A stretch of 64,000 nucleotides of DNA from Elephas maximus indicus (Eukaryota > Chordata > Mammalia > Proboscidea > Elephantidae): the NCBI RefSeq assembly GCF_024166365.1, contig NC_064831.1:29874768-29938767 (forward strand), given 5' to 3'. The position numbers and the translations under genes are program-made. How positions within the stretch are numbered: the first letter of the stretch is position 1; the number at the start of each line of letters is the position of its first letter. Positions 47,769 to 59,661 of this stretch are shown here, one piece after another. The notes beneath the pieces are model-generated. The model was given only the letters and a program-made list of their open reading frames with translations, had not been told where the DNA came from and ran no database searches.

Positions 47769-47926
47769 AAAAAAAACCAAACCCATTGCCATCGAGTCGA
47801 TTCCGACTCATAGCAAGCCTATAGGATAGAGTAGAACTGCCCCGTAGAGTTTCCAAGGAGTGCCTCGTGGATTGGAACTGCCGACCCTTTGGGTAGCAGC
47901 CATAGCACTTAACCACCATGCCGCCT
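47769..47926 (-). repeat. AfroSINE, short form, with target-site duplication
   Basis: It is flanked by TTAACTCTTA on both sides. It begins with the A/C-rich complement of the tail and ends AACCACCATGCCGCC. Confidence 0.92.
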
Positions 47927-47935
47927 TAACTCTTA

Positions 47936-47959
47936 AAAAAAAAAAAAAAAAAAAAAATT
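47936..47959. repeat. A-run next to a third copy of the target sequence
   Basis: About 22 A are followed by TTTTAACTCTTAG, so TAACTCTTA occurs three times within about 210 bp. Confidence 0.85.
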
Positions 47960-47984
47960 TTAACTCTTAGAACCCCCAAATTCC

Positions 47985-49490
47985 CTTCTCTTTTTTTCTT
48001 CGTCCCAGCCTGGAGGATTTTCTCTCTAATATCAGGGAAATTTTCCCTTCAGGTTTCTGGACAAGATATTTTGACTGTGCCTACTAACCCTCTCCCCCTT
48101 GCCTTTAAATCAGTAACCAAAAACCCAAACCCACTGCCATCGCATCTATTCTGACTCATAGCAACAGCTTATCTATAACTGTGAGTCCTCTCTAGGACTC
48201 AGGCCTTTAAAAACTAAGATTTCAACTTTCCAGGACTCACTGAAACAACAAGCACAAGGCCGCACCTGAAAAGTAAGGAAACAAGAATTCCAACCATAAA
48301 TTTAGGTCACTTTCTCAGCAGCAATTTTTGAACCCAAACAATGAATGTGATTAGTTACAAACGATATTTAGATCTCTAACAGAATAAAGAAAATGCTTCT
48401 GTCCCCAAAGTAGTTGTCAAGTCTTTTATAAACTTGTATATTTGGAAAGATAAAGTTGAATTTTTCTAAAATTAGTTCAAGAGTTACTCAAATGGTATTT
48501 GCTGGAGGAAATTAACAAGGCATTTATAAGTTTATAAATAACATCCTTCCTACACTCTAGGACCAATGAACAGTCCCACTTCTGTGACTTGCTTGCTAAT
48601 TTTTATAAATAATAAATTGAAGCAAAAGTAATTACGAACATCTAACAAGGTATAGAAAACCTACTTTTACTCAATATGCATCTAGGAGAATCATCCTGCT
48701 TCCATTCTAAATATTGTTCTGAACTCAAAATCATTCAAGGAGACTTAAAAATAATTTTCTTTTAAAGATATTAGTGTTTACATTAAATATTTTAATGTAT
48801 ATTTGTGAGTTTCCGTTCACAAAACGCTTTATACCCATTGTCTTTTTGGATTCTATGAGTAGTAGCTAGTTTTTTAAAGGATTTTTTAATAGTAGCTGCA
48901 GCTAACATTTGCCTACAGGTAAGTATTGATTCAAGGGCTTACTTAATGAGGGAATTCTCAGGTAGTTCTCTGGAAATATGTAAACTACGCTTGCCATCTA
49001 CATATTGTAATAACCATAACACCTCCAGATTTTCGTGAGTGTGTAGGTGGAAATCAGTGATCAGCATTGCTTTCGATGTACGATATGCTGAGAAATAAAC
49101 TCAAGTGGTTCTGGAAATTTACCAAGATCTGGGTCATAAAATGGATCAACAGAGAAAAGAAGATACATGATATATATGTATATATCTCACAATAAAAATC
49201 TCAAATAATAAAAGTATTCTTGTAGTTTTTACAACTTGGCAGGTGCTCAGTAGCTGAAAAATAAAGAAAGAGAGAGGTGAGGCCTTATAGATTTTGACTT
49301 TCTATGGGAATTCCCTATCCTTAGAGTCCTCAGGGGAGATACAAGAACATGAGAACAGAAAATTTGAGGGCTGAAGATAATTCCTTTCATGGAAAAAACA
49401 AACAAATGTTGGTAAAATGACTATAAGAGTTCTTTTTTTTTTCTCCAAAATTCAAATGGCAGATGTTTATTTAACTGCATTTAAAGGGTG
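47985..49490. other. Intergenic DNA with an AfroSINE fragment
   Basis: 48118-48170 is an AfroSINE 3' fragment in minus orientation (AACCCAAACCCACTGCCATC). The rest is AT-rich without recognised elements. Confidence 0.55.
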
Positions 49491-49494
49491 AATT

Positions 49495-49945
49495 GACACT
49501 ATCATCTGAGAAGTTACTCAACCCAGAAACTGGGAGTCATCTTTAACATTGTCCTCTTCCTTCCCCCCCTTCCCCCAATCCCTACTGCATCCAACCAATC
49601 ACCAAGTCTTCTCTATTCAACCAGCAAAGTGTGTTCAAAATCTGTCTACTTCTCTCCTTTCTTGTCCTAATCCAAGGCCTCACCACTTTTTACCTGGATT
49701 ATTACAATAAACATAAACGGTCTCCCCACTCCCAGTCTTGCTGTCCCTACACACTCCATACCTGTAGCTTCCCAAAATTGGACTCACACCTAGTGAATGC
49801 AAAAGATGTACCAACAGGCTGTTGGAAGAAAATCTTAGGACTTCTATTTATCTCATCCTTTAAAATCTATTTTACAATATACATAATATTTTTTCTGTAT
49901 TTTATAATACACATAACCAAACCCATTGCTGTAAATAAATATATC
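49495..49945 (+). repeat. L2 LINE, left part, interrupted by two SINEs
   Basis: The phrase 'AACTGGGAGTCATCTTTAAC' and the CAACCAATCACCAAGTCTTC block are typical. L2 resumes at about 50400. Confidence 0.75.
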
Positions 49946-49959
49946 TATAGTAGGGTCAG

Positions 49960-50122
49960 GAAACCCTGGTGGCATAGTGGTTAAGAGCTACGGCTGCTAA
50001 CCAGGTGGTGAGCAGTTCAAAACTGCCAGGCACTCCTTGGAAACTCTATGGGGCAGTTCTACTCTCTCCTATAGGGTTGCTATGAGTCAGAATTGACTCG
50101 ATGGCAATGGGTTTTTATAATA
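49960..50122 (+). repeat. AfroSINE, short form
   Basis: From GGAAACCCTGGTGGCATAGT to GATGGCAATGGGTTTTTA. Confidence 0.92.
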
Positions 50123-50125
50123 GGG

Positions 50126-50312
50126 TCAGAGCACTGGTGGTTCGGTGGTTAAGAACTCAGCTTCTAACCAAAAGGTCAGCAGTTCTAATCTACCAGCTGC
50201 TCATTGGAAACCCTATGGGGCAGTTCTACTCTATGAGTTGCAATTGACTCAATGGCAACAGGTGTAACAGGGTCGCTGTGAGTCAGCATTGACTCGACAG
50301 CACACAACAACA
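50126..50312 (+). repeat. AfroSINE with a doubled 3' end
   Basis: After the normal body and end (CAATTGACTCAATGGCAACA) a second ending follows (GAGTCAGCATTGACTCGACA, then CAACAACAA). It may be a composite of two SINE ends or a SINE next to an RTE/Gly-SINE 3' fragment. Confidence 0.82.
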
Positions 50313-50399
50313 ATAACATATTAGTGTGCACGTTTAAAATGTTTTTTCGATAGAAGTGTATAATTTTAAGTTTGGTGGCCACTACTCTATACAGCAGCC

Positions 50400-50965
50400 A
50401 GAATAACTTTTTTTTACATACAGATGTGATTACGTTAATTTTTTTTGCTTCAGCTGCTCAATGTCTTCCCATTGTCCACAAAGTCTAAAATCCATGACAG
50501 TTCCTAGAAGCCCTGAAGGGTCTGTCTACTTTTCTGATCTCCTCTGCAACCTATTATACCCCCAGGCATGGGGCTCTTTCCCACAGACCCTCTTTTCCTT
50601 TTGAAGCCAGCTTTTTCCCTGGGAAGTCTCACTCACACTATTCTCTCTGCCTCCATGAAGACTTAAGTCTTGGTTTCAGTGTCATTTCCTTCTTTGACAC
50701 TCCCCCCATCCATCCCACTCCAATCCAAAATGTCTCTCAATTAAACTCTCTCCTAGTACCCTGCATTTTCCATTATGGTACTTATTACAAGCACAGTTTA
50801 AGCAAAATAACTAACATGATCCAATCTGGATTATATGTGTATAGTTTTTTGTTCAACATCTCACACACTAGGCCATAATCTCTGTGAGAACCTGTTCACC
50901 ACTGTAACCCGCAGCACATAATAAATGCCCAGTAAGTATTTGTTGATGAAAAGTATCAATGTTCA
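50400..50965 (+). repeat. L2 LINE 3' end, right part
   Basis: From 'GCTCAATGTCTTCCCATTGT' to the terminal 'GCCCAGTAAGTATTTGTTGA'. Confidence 0.82.
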
Positions 50966-50999
50966 GCCCACATGTCATTCCTAAGAGTTAGAGAGCCTG

Positions 51000-51320
51000 A
51001 AGGACCCTCAGATTACCTTTTGAAATTTCTGGCCTTTCTTATATTTGTCTGCTCTACTTCAGGAGAACATCTTACCTTTAAGACCTAACCTAGATAAACC
51101 ATCTGTTCCTGTAGGAGGCCCTTCGAGACTCTCCTGGACGGTTACTCTCTTTCTTCTAAACTCCCTGGCATTCTCTGAAAATCTTTATTATAAAAAAGCA
51201 CTTATTATATGTAACTACTTATTTCTATTTCTGTTTGTGCACCACGACTGATTTTCTTTAAGGCTTGGACCTTGTTATTCATCTTTGTCAATGGTGTGAA
51301 AAAGGCATTTCATAAATGAC
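51000..51320 (+). repeat. L2 fragment
   Basis: 'CATTCTCTGAAAATCTTTAT' and GGCTTGGACCTTGTTATTC are consistent with the L2 3' region, though diverged. Confidence 0.5.
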
Positions 51321-52995
51321 TGGAGATCCATGGTGTTCCAAGAATTTATTTTGCAAAAAAAAAAAAAAAATAGTTTCAGCTTACTTAATTTCCGTAATTC
51401 TCAAAAAGCTGTAACCATCCCTTAGAGCAAGGAAAACACTCTGGATGAGGCATCTTATTAAGTCTTATCATGATATAGTAAATGATGCTCCTATCCCACC
51501 TTTCTTGAAAGCTGGCTTTGACAAGGGCGTAGAAAGAGAAAATTAATGCTCTGCCTAGTTTTGTTTTTTAACTCTCCCTCTTAGAGAAACTAATTTTAAA
51601 AAAGAGGGTGAGTGACATTGAAATTGTCTTTGTCTACATACACAAAGATGTAAGATTTGTCTCTTCTCCTTTTGCTAAAAAAATTTAAATTATTGTTGGT
51701 ATTTTTAAAAAGAAAAGAAAAAGAAAGAACATACGTGATGTTCTTTGCGGTAGATGAAATGAAAACGAAAGAACCTTAGAAAAATGCTTTCTTAGGACTT
51801 AAGATAGAACGGATTTAAAACAGGTAACTAACTGATTTTTTGTTAGGACACCAACCACATACAAATCATTCATATCAAACTTTTTCCTCTTTCTTAGAAT
51901 GACTTTGTCCCAAACCCAGTTTTGTTGATCCATACGGTATCTACAGGATTCTACAGGGGATTCTTAATCTTAGCCCTTGAGCTGTTTAACTGGCAAGCTT
52001 GGATCCTAATAAGGGTCCAGCTTGCTAACATCAATACCAAGAACTGCTGTGGAACAGTTTCCATACATGGGCAGAGAAGCCTCCAAGGAGGGGAGGGGAA
52101 GGGAGGACATTTCTTCAGCCCAGCAGTTATATAACCACAAGGGAGCTGCAAAAGTAAAAGGCTTTTTCTGCCTTACTTAAAAATACTAAATTCTAAAAAT
52201 GTCTAAAAGACACCTGACAAGCACATCAGAGTTGCTGGAGTTAGTAGCGGAGATATAATTAGACCCAATATATCAATTCAACCTGATAAGTATACGTGGC
52301 TGCTGTTTTAAATAACTTCAGATACTTGGTGTCCTCAAGGAACAGTGAAGAAATATATGTGCAGTATGCTTCAGTAATGGCAGAATAAATGTCATCTCCT
52401 TTTTCATTAACAATGAGTTATACATGTTGGCCTACAGACAGTCCCCAAACAAGTTGCATTCCCATAGTTTATTTCTAAGTCAGTTGTTTGGAACTTGGAA
52501 CATAGTTTCCCATAGAAGCAATTTTAGATATGGTGGTTTAGATTTCCAGATATGGCTAAAGAAGCCCATTCACCCATAAGTAATTTTACTAGAGACCTTA
52601 TCCACCATGTAAAACGTCTTTCTATTAAAAAAAGAAAAATGTTTCCCGACTTCTAATTTGAGATTCCAATAACTGATCTTCTCCCAATCTGGAAGGAATG
52701 CGGATGCTCTGAGTGTAGAGGCTGGTTGGGAGGTGGTGGTGGTGAAAAGCGGGGCGGGGGGGGGGTGGGGAGGCAGGGAAAACTAGGCTCCCCCAGCAGC
52801 AATAGCAAGGGTTCCAAGGTGGAGGCGAGGACTGGTGGATCCAGACCCTGGAGGCCAGGACCCTGTAACAGTGACCTCTGTCACTGTATTTGCATTGAGG
52901 AGGATTTATTTTCTCTTGCCAAAACTCCGTAGGTGTTTACAATGATATAACTACCTTCTATTGAGCACATACAAGAAATAAAACTTGAATGCTTC
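51321..52995. other. Intergenic DNA with a G-rich tract
   Basis: A G-rich stretch at 52725-52780 has several runs of three or more G on the plus strand. An A-run lies at 51355-51370. Otherwise nothing was recognised. Confidence 0.5.
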
Positions 52996-52999
52996 TTAG

Positions 53000-53228
53000 A
53001 AGTGAGGATGGCAGGATGTAAGGTCTTCCTTACATAGCACATGTTTGGTAAAACATAGGGTCAGCAAAATTGAGGGAAACTCTCAACGAAATATATTGAC
53101 ACAATAGCCTCAACGATGATTCAAACATATCAAAGATCATGAAGATGGCATAGGACCAGGCAATGTTTCCTTCTGTCATAAGTAAGGTTGCCACGAGCCA
53201 GGACAACTCAATGGCAACTAACAACAAA
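53000..53228 (+). mobile_element. RTE LINE 3' fragment
   Basis: It aligns with about 37475-37735 of the long copy (for example GTGAGGATGGCAGGATG and 'GGTCAGCAAAATTGAGGGAA'), ending CAACTAACAACAA. It is heavily mutated. Confidence 0.85.
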
Positions 53229-53234
53229 TTGAAC

Positions 53235-53450
53235 ACACACTCTGTGCTGGAGCACAGTATTAATTGCTGTGTTTATATTATTTCGCCTAATTTTTCCCAA
53301 ACAATCTCAACATCTGTAAAGTCATTCATTTTATCTGCATTTAAGAAAGAAAAAAGGAAGGCTTAGAGATGTTAAGAAACTTGGCTAAAGTCAAACAGTT
53401 ACAGCCAGGACTGTAACTTCCTGATTCCAAAACCACAGTTCAGTGCTGTT
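53235..53450 (-). repeat. MIR SINE
   Basis: In reverse orientation 'AGTCAAACAGTTACAGCCAG' and the surrounding GAGATGTTAAGAAACTTGGC are MIR-like. Confidence 0.7.
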
Positions 53451-53893
53451 TCCCAGGGACTTCAGGGACAAGGCCAATAGCTTATTGTTTAATTTTCCAT
53501 TTAACGGTTTTGATTAGGCAGTAATTATCCCCGCTCAGTAAATGGATTAGATGAACTGATTGAAGAATATTAAGTGCCTTCTATGTGGAGGATGCAAGGG
53601 GCCATGTGCTTGAAATCCAATGAATAGAAGACAAAAAAAACTGGAACATTTAGATAACTTTACAAAGCAGTACATGACCAGTGCTAGATGAGTTGCCATG
53701 CCTTAAATTGGTATATAGTTCAGAGCAACAACCTAACGGAGGGGAGGCCACTGTGAGCCGGAATTACCATGGAAGGCATCATGAAGGATGCTGAGCTTGT
53801 GCTGGACCTTGAAGAAATGGTTTAGTTGGAGAGCATGCCTGATAAAGAGCTCAAACAAAATTTGCACGCTAATGATTCTTCAATTAAGAGATT
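53451..53893. other. Intergenic DNA without recognised element
   Basis: It contains weak MIR/L2-like phrasing only. Confidence 0.35.
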
Positions 53894-54063
53894 CCAAACC
53901 CAACCAAACCCACTGCCGTCAAGTCGATTTCAACTCATAGCGACCCTATAGGACAGAGTAGAACTGCCCCATAGAGTTTCCAAGGAGCACCTGGCGGATT
54001 CGAACTGCCGACCTCTTGGTTAGCAGCGGTAGCACTTAACCACTACGCCACCAGGGTTTCCAC
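53894..54063 (-). repeat. AfroSINE, short form, with target-site duplication
   Basis: It is flanked by TAAGAGATT on both sides (53885-53893 and 54064-54072). It is one of the least diverged copies. Confidence 0.95.
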
Positions 54064-54318
54064 TAAGAGATTAGCAGTGAAAAATAAGGGTGAAAAAGTT
54101 GGGGCCAGAAAGTATGGAGACCTTCAAGATTTCTTTCTTTCTTTTCCTTTCAGCTTACAAATGATTTATTTTTTAGTGTAGAGGAAGTTTGGTGGTGGGT
54201 ATGTGGTCATTTGTTGTTTGTATGACTAAGAGTTCGAGTATAGGGTCTCTCTCTTATAGAATGTAAACATACACCTACACAAGTATATGAAATTCTTATT
54301 AAAATTAAGCTTAGTCAT

Positions 54319-54886
54319 TGTCTTAGGCTGGGTTCTCTAGAGAAGCAAAACCAGTGATGCATATATAGAGAGAGAGAAAGAGATTTATCTCAAAGAAATG
54401 GCTCATGTGATTACAGAGGCTGGCAAGTCCCAAGGACATGGATCAGATGTCAGGTTGGAGGCTTCTCCTATCTCACGTAGCTGCAGGGGCTGAGAAACAC
54501 AAGATGCAGGCTGCTGGCTCATGGGCTGCAGAGGCTCACAAATTCAAGATCGTCAGGTAAGACAGCAGGCTGCTAGCTCAAGTCCCAAGAACCAGAGATC
54601 AGATGATGACAAGGCAGATGCAGGATCCGAAGTGAGTAAAAGCCAGGGAGCTTTGCCAGAAAGTCCATATATATTGGATGCAGGGCCCCCCTCCCCCCGC
54701 CACCGAGGAATACCCTTTCAACTGATTGGCTGCTCTTAGCAGATCTCATCACGGAGATGATTACATTATATCAGATCTCATTAAGGAGGTGATTATACCA
54801 TTACCTAGCTGCTAAACTATGTCATAACTGCCAAACCACTGAGATTCATGGCCCAGCCAAGTTGACACACAACTTTAACTATCACA
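54319..54886 (-). repeat. ERV-L 3' LTR (left in the window)
   Basis: 568 bp with TGT...ACA ends (TGTCTTAGGCTGGGTTCTCT to AACTATCACA). It is collinear with the right LTR from its start up to a GATGATGACAAGGCAGAT-like stretch. Confidence 0.88.
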
Positions 54887-54915
54887 GTTCACCCCTTGTA
54901 AACTTGGCACCTCTA
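54887..54915 (-). other. Probable polypurine tract region of the ERV-L
   Basis: Next to the 3' LTR the minus strand reads ACAAGGGGTGAAC, the only purine-rich stretch at the expected place. Confidence 0.5.
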
Positions 54916-55099
54916 CACATCTACTTAAACCATATATAATCTCTAAATAAAGACAATTATAAAGTCATACTTGTGCCTAACATGATACAACTATCATGCA
55001 TACAACTGAAAACACACTAGTCCTGTTTGCACCTTTTAGGTAAAGAAAACAAAAATATCTGATGCACACATACAAGGAAAAAATACTCATAACAATTAT

Positions 55100-55640
55100 A
55101 GTCATTGTTTCTGCAACTGGTCACTAGTAGTAGCTGATATTTAACACTACCTTGTTCCACCACCCATTCTGTACTCCCTTTACCTTCAGCAAGCGCCTCA
55201 GCTGGTCATGGTTCTTTGCCTGGTGGGGTGACACAAACCTTCATTTCTGAAGGGTCTGGGCCATTTTTAGTCATGTCAGAATTGGGTTACTGTAGTTTTC
55301 CATTGACTTTAATCACAGGCAATGGTAGTACTAAGAGATGTCCTAAGGGATCTCCTATATTCCAGACATACTCTTCTTTACTTCTTATGTAATATCAATC
55401 TGATTTCCTCTTGGTAATCAGGATTAATCACACCAACTCCCTTCTTTGCCTGTTGATCCAGAGGAATGAGGAGCCAAAAATCGCTGGGTGGCATTCTTCA
55501 CTTCCAGTTGAATGGAATCAGTGTAGTGTTTCCTGGTGGAAGCATTCCTCCCTTTGTAAACAAGACCTCTAGACCCACAGAGCACAGGGTTGCAGGGACA
55601 GGAAGCAAAAATTTTGCGAGTGGATCACCAGGGGTAATAG
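55100..55640 (-). pseudogene. ERV-L dUTPase remnant
   Basis: Downstream of integrase, in the same general frame, the translation shows the linker and start of the dUTPase domain that ERV-L carries at the end of pol (for example LLPVPATLCSVGLEVLF and the LPPGNTT-like stretch). It then breaks up through stops and frameshifts from about 55500 leftwards. It is the hallmark that places the provirus in ERV-L. It is not functional. Confidence 0.85.
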
Positions 55641-56420
55641 TGACTGGTGCCACTTCCATTACCAATCCTTGATTCCTGGACCTATGAATCCTGGTTATGG
55701 GAGAAACAACACCAAATATTGTACATTGGTTTAGAGCATATACAGCTTCCTGGAGACTATTTCCCCAATCCTGCAATGTATTCCTACTTAGCTGGTGCTG
55801 TAATTGTGTCTTTAGAAGGCCATTCCATCGTTCTATTAAGCCAGCGTCTTCCGGATGATGGGAAACATGGTAAGACCAGTGAATTCCGTGAGCATGGGCC
55901 AGTTGCCACACTTGATTTGCTGTGAAGTGAGTCCTTTGTTGTGAGGCAATGCTGTGTGGGATACCATGACAGTGGATAAGGCATTCTGTAAGTCTATGTA
56001 TGGTAGTTTGGGCAGAAGCATTGCATTCAGGGACAGCAAATCCATATGCAGAGTAAATGTCTATTCCCGTTAGAACAAAATGCTACCCTTTCCATGATGG
56101 AAGAGGTCCAGTGTAACCAACCTGCCACCAAGTTGCTGGCTGATCACCTCAAGAAATGGTACCATATCGAGGGCTCATTGCTGGTCTCTGCTTCTGGCAG
56201 ATTGGGCACTCAGCAGTGGTTGTAGCCAAGTCAACCTTGGTAAGTGGAAGTCCATGTTGCTGAGACCATGCATAACCTCCATCCCTGCCACCATGGCCAC
56301 TTTGTTCAGGAGACAATTGGGCAATGATGAGAGTGGCTGGGGAAAGAGGAAGACTGGTTTCCACAGAATGCATCATCCTATCAACTTGATTGTTAAAATC
56401 TTCCTCTGCTGAGGTCACCC
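55641..56420 (-). pseudogene. ERV-L integrase remnant
   Basis: The zinc-binding end (CPICQKQRP, about 56190), a first catalytic region with GIDIYS (about 56065), the SQQRTHFTANQVW stretch (about 55920) and the HPEDAGLIERWNG stretch with the third catalytic Glu (about 55860) are visible. At the second catalytic position, where integrases have Asp, the translation shows Gln. A stop after the zinc-binding part and a later frame change also disable it. Confidence 0.87.
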
Positions 56421-56790
56421 TTTGGTGAGCATTCACATGAGACACAAATATCTCCAATTCTTTGGTCCATTCAGAGAGGTCTACCCACAATCCTCTCCCC
56501 CATACCTCCTTGTCACCAATTTTCCAATCACGTTCCTTCCAAAGCCCTGACCATTCAGCCAAACCATTGGCCACAGGCCACGAATCAGTATACAATCACA
56601 TATCTGGCCATTTCTCCTTCCAAGCAGTGTGAACAACCCATTGGGAGGATTTTCCCTTCACTGCTGTTCTTCAAGGAGGTCCCAGAAAGGGGCTACAATG
56701 CTGCCACTGTCCACTTTCGAGTGGTCCCTGCATATTGCACAGAATCATCTGTAAACCAGGCTCTAGTTTTCTCTTCCTCAGTCAACTGAT
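56380..56790 (-). pseudogene. ERV-L RNase H remnant
   Basis: A domain start with WFTDDS (about 56750) and a later YTDSWPVANGLAEW stretch (about 56590) with the downstream SHVNAHQR motif (about 56440) are recognisable. A frame change just before YTDSW and a stop at about 56695 break it. Confidence 0.82.
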
Positions 56791-57420
56791 CATAAGGAAC
56801 TGCCATGTGGCCAGGGGTGCAGACTGGGAGAGGACAGGTAATGTGACAGGAGTGGAGACCATGGGCATTTGGGCCACTTCCTCATGCAACTTACTTGTGC
56901 CTTCAGGTACTGCTCGGGCCCAATCTCATATATAACATTACCATGTAATGATGGAGTGCTGCTGTGCATGTCCAACTTTATGACTCTGTGGGTCAGACAA
57001 CGTCCAGTTCATGATGGGCAGCTCAAGCACATGGTGACTTGGTGTCCCATGGTTAAGCATTCAGTTTCTATTAAGGCCCAGTAACAAGACAAGAGCTGTT
57101 TCTCAAAAGGAGAGTAGTTATCTGCAGAGGATGGCAGGACTTTGCTCCAAAATCCTAAGGGTCACACTGTGATTCACCAATAGGGGCCTGCCAAAGACTC
57201 CAAACAGCCTCTCTATCTGCCACTAACATTTCAAGCACCATTGGATTGGCTGGATCATATGCCCCAAGTGGCAGAGTGGCTTGCACAACAGTCTGAACTT
57301 GTTGCAGAGCCTTCTCTTGTTCTGGGCCCACTCAAAACTAGCTGTTTTTTGAGTTACTTTATAAATAGGCTGGAGTAGTACACCCAAATAAGGGATATGT
57401 TGCTTCTAAAATCCAAAGAG
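56791..57420 (-). pseudogene. ERV-L pol, reverse transcriptase connection region, degenerate
   Basis: Located between the reverse transcriptase palm and RNase H. Translation is fragmentary, and the assignment rests on position between two recognised domains. Confidence 0.6.
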
Positions 57421-58110
57421 GTCCATCAGGCATTATGCCTTCTTTTTAGTTGTGGGAGGGGTCAGATGCAATAATTATTCTTCATTTTAGAAGGAATACC
57501 TTGACATGCTCCATACCACTAGACCCCTAGAAATTTCACTGAGGTGGAAAGCACCTGAATTTTCATCTGGTTAATTTCCCACCCTCTAGCATGCAAATAT
57601 TTTACCAATAAGTCTAGAGTCATTGACACTTCTTCCTTATTAGGTCCAATTAGCGTAATGGCATCAATGTAATGGACCAGTGTGACATCTTATGGAAGGG
57701 AAAGGTGATCAAGATCTCTGCCTACTAAATTATGACATACGCCTACAGCGTGGACATGCCCTTGAGGTAGGATAGTGAAGGTATACTGCTGGCCTTTTCA
57801 GCTGAAGGCAAACTGCTTCTGGTGGTCCTTCAAAACCAGGATTGGGAAAAAGGCATTGGCGAGATCAATAGTTGCATACCAGCTGTGTGGAGATGTGTTA
57901 ATTTCCTCAAGCAGTGCAACCACATCTCATCTGGAACAGCAGCTGCAATTGGAGTCACCTCCTGGTTAAGTTCAGGTAATTCAGTCATTCTCCAAGATCC
58001 ACTTTTTTTGAACAGGTCAAATAGGTGAGTTGAATGGGGATGTGGTGGGAATCGCCACCCCTGCTCCTTCAAGTAATCTCTGCAACCTCTCCAGGAATGC
58101 GGTATTGATT
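57421..58110 (-). pseudogene. ERV-L reverse transcriptase palm remnant
   Basis: The N-terminal part (RFPPHPHSTHLFDLFKKS, then PIAAAVPDEMW) and the stretch around the active site are readable in two frames. The polymerase box reads Tyr-Ile-Asp-Ala (57671-57660) instead of the catalytic Tyr-X-Asp-Asp, so one catalytic Asp is lost. Confidence 0.85.
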
Positions 58111-58199
58111 TTGGTTTACAATTTTCCTAGGTAGGTGCAGTTTTAATGGTTTCCATTTGGCTTTCCCTACCATAATAGCCCTTACTGCATTTGTCAGGA

Positions 58200-58570
58200 A
58201 TCCAATGTGGGGTTCTGCCAGTTGCTGAGTATATCTATTCCAATTATGCATTCTGGAGCTGGGGAAATCACTACAGGATGAGTTCAGGGACCCACTGAGC
58301 CTACTGTGAGATGTACATGAGCTCAGACTCCATTAATAACCTGACATTCATATGTCTCCTTTCTGGCTGATGGGCCACACTGACGTTTTGGGTCTCCTGG
58401 AATTAGTGTCAGTTCAGAGCCAGTATCCAGTAATCCCCCCAAAATCTGATTATTTCCTTTTCCCAGTGAACAGTCACTCTTATAAAAGGCTGTAGATCCC
58501 TTTGGGGAGACTGGGAGAAAGACTAGTATAAGTTTTTGGCAGTGTATTGGAGTCCTTCCTCAAGGGGACC
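58200..58570 (-). pseudogene. ERV-L protease remnant
   Basis: An aspartic-protease-like segment lies between gag and reverse transcriptase. The expected active-site Asp-(Ser/Thr)-Gly region (about 58425) is recognisable but altered (LDTGS-like reading as WILALN in this frame), and several stops follow. Confidence 0.65.
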
Positions 58571-59142
58571 CAGACTCACCTTCAATCAAGGGGTTGTGGG
58601 TCTTTAAACTTACTCAAGTCTGAGAATTGGCTGAGGGGCTGTGACTCTCTATTCTGGTGATTCGAGTTAGACTGCTGTTTACTTGACCTACAATTCATCC
58701 ACTTGTACAGATCAAGTAAATATTTAGCAGATTTCCTATCTAGTTCACTCTTAGGGACACCACGGCTTAGTAGCCAACACCGTAAGACCATACAAATCAG
58801 ACTATTCTGATTACTGCTTTGACTCTGCTGTCCATTATGACATCCATACCCACCTCGTCTTTGTCGATTGAGTGTCAGCACTTGGCCCCTACCATGACAG
58901 GATCCAATCAGTCCCATTGTAGTTAGGTGTTTTAATTCAGTCAGGGCAGTTCCCACTGTCAAATCTGACTTACAAAAAACAGTAATCACGGCAGTCTTCA
59001 AGGATACTGGGGCTCCCTTCACAAATTTGTTTCTTACCATTGTAAAAGGTATGTCCTCTGGGTACTTCATGTGTGGGTCTGTGGGTCTAACCTGATAAAT
59101 CAACTCTAAAATGCCAATTTCCATAAGTCTTGGAATACATTC
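58571..59142 (-). pseudogene. ERV-L gag remnant, 3' part
   Basis: A 180-codon open stretch (MEIGILELIYQVRPTDPHMK onward) is collinear with the C-terminal half of ERV-L gag. It joins in frame of meaning with the part at 61382 onward across the inserted MaLR element. The open frame is a survival by chance and there is no longer a complete gag. Confidence 0.85.
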
Positions 59143-59661
59143 TGTCTTACTTTTCTAGTGCTGCTATAACAGAAATACCACAAGTGGGTGCCTTTAATAA
59201 ACAGAAATTTATTTTCTTACAGTCTAGGAGGCTAGAAGTCTGAATTCAGGATGCCAGCCCCAGCAGAAGGCTTTCTCTCTCTGTCAGCTCTGGAGGAAGG
59301 TCTTTGTCATCAATCTTCCCCAGTTTAGGAGCTTCTCAGCCCAGGGACCCCAGGTCCAAAGGACACTCTCTGCTCCTGGCACCATTTTCTTGGTGATATG
59401 AGATCCTTCTATCTCTCTGCTCACTTCTCTTTTATATCTCAAAAGAGATTTACTCAAGAGTCAATCTAATCTAGTAGATCTAGTCCTTTCTCATTAACAT
59501 AACTGCCTCTAATCTTGCCTCATTAACATTATAGAGGTAGGATTTAAAGCACACAGGAAAATCACATCAGATGACAAAATGGTAGACAATCACACAATAT
59601 GGGAATCACGGATTAACCATGTGGACTCACATTTTGCGGGGACACAATTCAATCCATAACA
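59143..59661 (-). repeat. MaLR-like LTR (3' LTR)
   Basis: 519 bp. It shares with the partner LTR at 60886 the phrases 'CATTAACATAACTGCCTCTA' and 'CACACAGGAAAATCACATCA'. Confidence 0.85.
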
